Below are positions 62,468 to 64,000 of a DNA stretch of 64,000 nt, one piece after another. The translations under genes and the position numbers were made by a program. Source of the DNA: Lichenibacterium dinghuense (GTDB taxonomy: Bacteria > Pseudomonadota > Alphaproteobacteria > Rhizobiales > Beijerinckiaceae); NCBI RefSeq assembly GCF_021730615.1, contig NZ_JAJLMN010000001.1:4103501-4167500 (forward strand), read 5' to 3'. The notes beneath the pieces were generated by a model. It worked only from the letters and a program-made list of their open reading frames with translations. It did not search any database and was not told where the DNA came from. Every line of letters begins with the position of its first letter. Position 1 is the stretch's first letter.

Positions 62468-64000
62468 CTACTCCGCGGCCCGCCGGATCTCCGGCGCGGC
62501 CTCGGCCTCGACGTCCGGGATCGCCGTCGTGCCCAGGCCGAAGCGGCGGCCGAGCGCCTCCATCTGCAGGTAGATCACCGGCGTGGTGTAGAGCGTCAGC
62601 AGCTGGCTCAGCAGCAGCCCGCCGATGATGGTGATGCCGAGCGGCACGCGCAGTTCTGCGCCCGACCCGTGCGCCAGCGCCAGCGGGATGGCGCCGAACA
62701 GCGCCGCGAGCGTCGTCATCATGATGGGCCGGAAGCGCAGCCGGCAGGCGCGCTCGATGGCGTCGAAGGGGGACAGCCCCTCCTCGCGCTCCGCCGCGGT
62801 GGCGAAGTCGATCATCATGATGGCGTTCTTCTTCACGATGCCCATCAAGAGGATGATGCCGATCAGCGCCACGATCGACAGCTCGTGGCCCGTCGCCATC
62901 AGGGCCAGCAGCGCGCCGACGCCGGCCGAGGGCAGCGTCGACAGGATGGTGAGCGGGTGGATGAAGCTCTCGTAGAGCACGCCCAGCACGAGGTAGATCG
63001 TCACCACGGCGGCCAGCACGAGCCAGGGCTCGCCCGCCAGCGAGCGCTGGAACTCGGCCGCGTCGGCCCCGAAGGCTCCGACCAGCGCTTCCGGCATGCC
63101 GATGTCGCGCTCGGCCTCGGCGATGCCGGCCACGGCCTCGCCGAGCGACGCGCCCTTGGCGAGGTCGAACGACAGGGTGGCGGCCGGGAACTGCTGCAGG
63201 TGCGCGACGCTGAGCGGCGCCGTGGTGCGCTTCAGCGTTGCGAAGGACACGAGCGGCACCTGGGCGCCCGGCGTCGAGGCCGTGGTGGTGGCGGCCGTGG
63301 TGACGCCGCCCGTCGAGGTCTGGGCCGTGGTGGTGCCGGTGGTGACGCCCACGTAGAGCTTGTCGAGCACGCGCGGGTCGTCGGACGAGCCCGGCGCCGC
63401 CTCCAGGATGACGCGGTACTGGTTCGACTGGCCGTAGATGGTCGAGATCTGCCGCTGGCCGAAGGCGTCGTTCAGCGTGTCGTCGATCATCTGCGCGGTC
63501 ACGCCGAGGCGGCCGGCCTTGACGCGGTCGATGTCCACGTAGGCGCGCAATCCCCCGTCCTGCTCCTCGGCCGCCACGTGGGCGAAGAGCGGGTCGCGGC
63601 GCAGCCGGCGCGCGAGCTTGTTCGACCAGTCCGTCACCTGGGCGGCGTCGGTCCCGGTGAGCGTGTACTGGTACTGCGAGCGGCTCGCCGTGGTGGCGAT
63701 CTGGATGTCCTGCACGGGCTTCACGAAGGCGGTCGCCCCGGCGATGCCGGCGAGCTCGCCGCGCACCCGCTCGGCGATCGCGGTCGCGTCCTCGCGCCGG
63801 TCGTCGGACGGCTTCAGGGTGAGCTGGAGGTGCGCGACGTTGGACGTGGGGTTCAGCGTGCCGACGCCCACCACCGCCACGACGCCGGTCACGGCGGGGT
63901 CGTCCCGCAGCGCCGCCTCGGCCTCGGCCTGCAGCTTGGCCATGCCGCCGAAGGAGGCCGAGGGCGCGCCCTCCAGCACGACATCGATCAGCCCCGTGTC
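62468..64000 (-). CDS. RND efflux pump inner-membrane subunit (MdtB-like), partial
   Basis: About 510 residues of the C-terminal half of an RND permease; the frame is open through base 64000, where the residues read TGLIDVVLEGAPSASFGGMA. Marks are AFGQRQISTIYGQSNQYRV, LVLGVLYESFIHPLTILSTL and IGIILLMGIVKKNAIMMIDF. A Thr/Gly-rich insert (VTTGTTTAQTSTGGVTTAA) lies in the second periplasmic loop. It stops 48 bases upstream of the antitoxin start and probably pairs with the pump gene at 58675. Confidence 0.92.
   Translation of the reverse strand, partial: DTGLIDVVLEGAPSASFGGMAKLQAEAEAALRDDPAVTGVVAVVGVGTLNPTSNVAHLQLTLKPSDDRREDATAIAERVRGELAGIAGATAFVKPVQDIQIATTASRSQYQYTLTGTDAAQVTDWSNKLARRLRRDPLFAHVAAEEQDGGLRAYVDIDRVKAGRLGVTAQMIDDTLNDAFGQRQISTIYGQSNQYRVILEAAPGSSDDPRVLDKLYVGVTTGTTTAQTSTGGVTTAATTTASTPGAQVPLVSFATLKRTTAPLSVAHLQQFPAATLSFDLAKGASLGEAVAGIAEAERDIGMPEALVGAFGADAAEFQRSLAGEPWLVLAAVVTIYLVLGVLYESFIHPLTILSTLPSAGVGALLALMATGHELSIVALIGIILLMGIVKKNAIMMIDFATAAEREEGLSPFDAIERACRLRFRPIMMTTLAALFGAIPLALAHGSGAELRVPLGITIIGGLLLSQLLTLYTTPVIYLQMEALGRRFGLGTTAIPDVEAEAAPEIRRAAE

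Overview
The window looks like a chromosomal piece of a high-GC alphaproteobacterium of the order Hyphomicrobiales (Rhizobiales). The motility genes motC, motE, flaF and flbT, the gene order flgE-flgK-flgL-flaF-flbT-flgD-fliQ, NnrU and a candidate EcfG-type stress promoter all point there. A Methylobacteriaceae/Beijerinckiaceae-like host is plausible, but genus cannot be fixed by eye.

Left edge (1-2793): a visibly AT-richer patch holds a two-gene minus-strand cassette, a calcineurin-like metallophosphoesterase overlapping by 4 bases an ORC/CDC6-like AAA ATPase. The ATPase is split by an in-frame TGA, but the same frame stays open to the window edge and carries a recognisable Walker B motif. 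The patch ends near a tRNA-Leu(CAA) gene, after which the base composition becomes strongly GC-rich. It has the look of a horizontally acquired, defence-like module.

2891-20116: a large exopolysaccharide locus. A tight minus-strand operon (FAD oxidoreductase, FemAB/CelD-like acetyltransferase, GT4, Wzx-type flippase, GH5 hydrolase, O-antigen-ligase/polymerase-like protein, acyltransferase 3) diverges from a GDP-mannose 3,5-epimerase homologue and a WecG/TagA glycosyltransferase. A second divergent pair follows: a GT4 enzyme, and a Wzz/GumC-type co-polymerase with a degenerate kinase domain plus a GINT1-like transferase.

20263-24398: housekeeping rpsO-pnp, a small conserved unknown protein and NnrU.

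24624-46317: a flagellar locus on the plus strand: motE, flgH, fliL, fliP, flagellin, then a three-gene putative flagellin-glycosylation cassette (FlmG-like TPR/GT41 transferase, a CgeB-like protein, a methyltransferase-glycosyltransferase fusion), then fliF, a fliH-like gene, motB, motC, fliK, a lytic transglycosylase, flgE, flgK, flgL, flaF, flbT, flgD and fliQ. Many neighbours overlap by 1-8 bases, so translational coupling is likely.

46372-64000: lpdA; a methyltransferase and a multi-spanning GT-C-like membrane protein; a LysE exporter; small secreted and membrane proteins; DUF2721 and CsbD genes with a candidate EcfG promoter; a 33-residue membrane peptide; a Kup potassium transporter; the HrpB helicase; and an RND efflux operon in which a VapBC-type toxin-antitoxin pair sits between the two pump genes, with overlapping stop and start codons. 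The second pump gene runs off the right edge.
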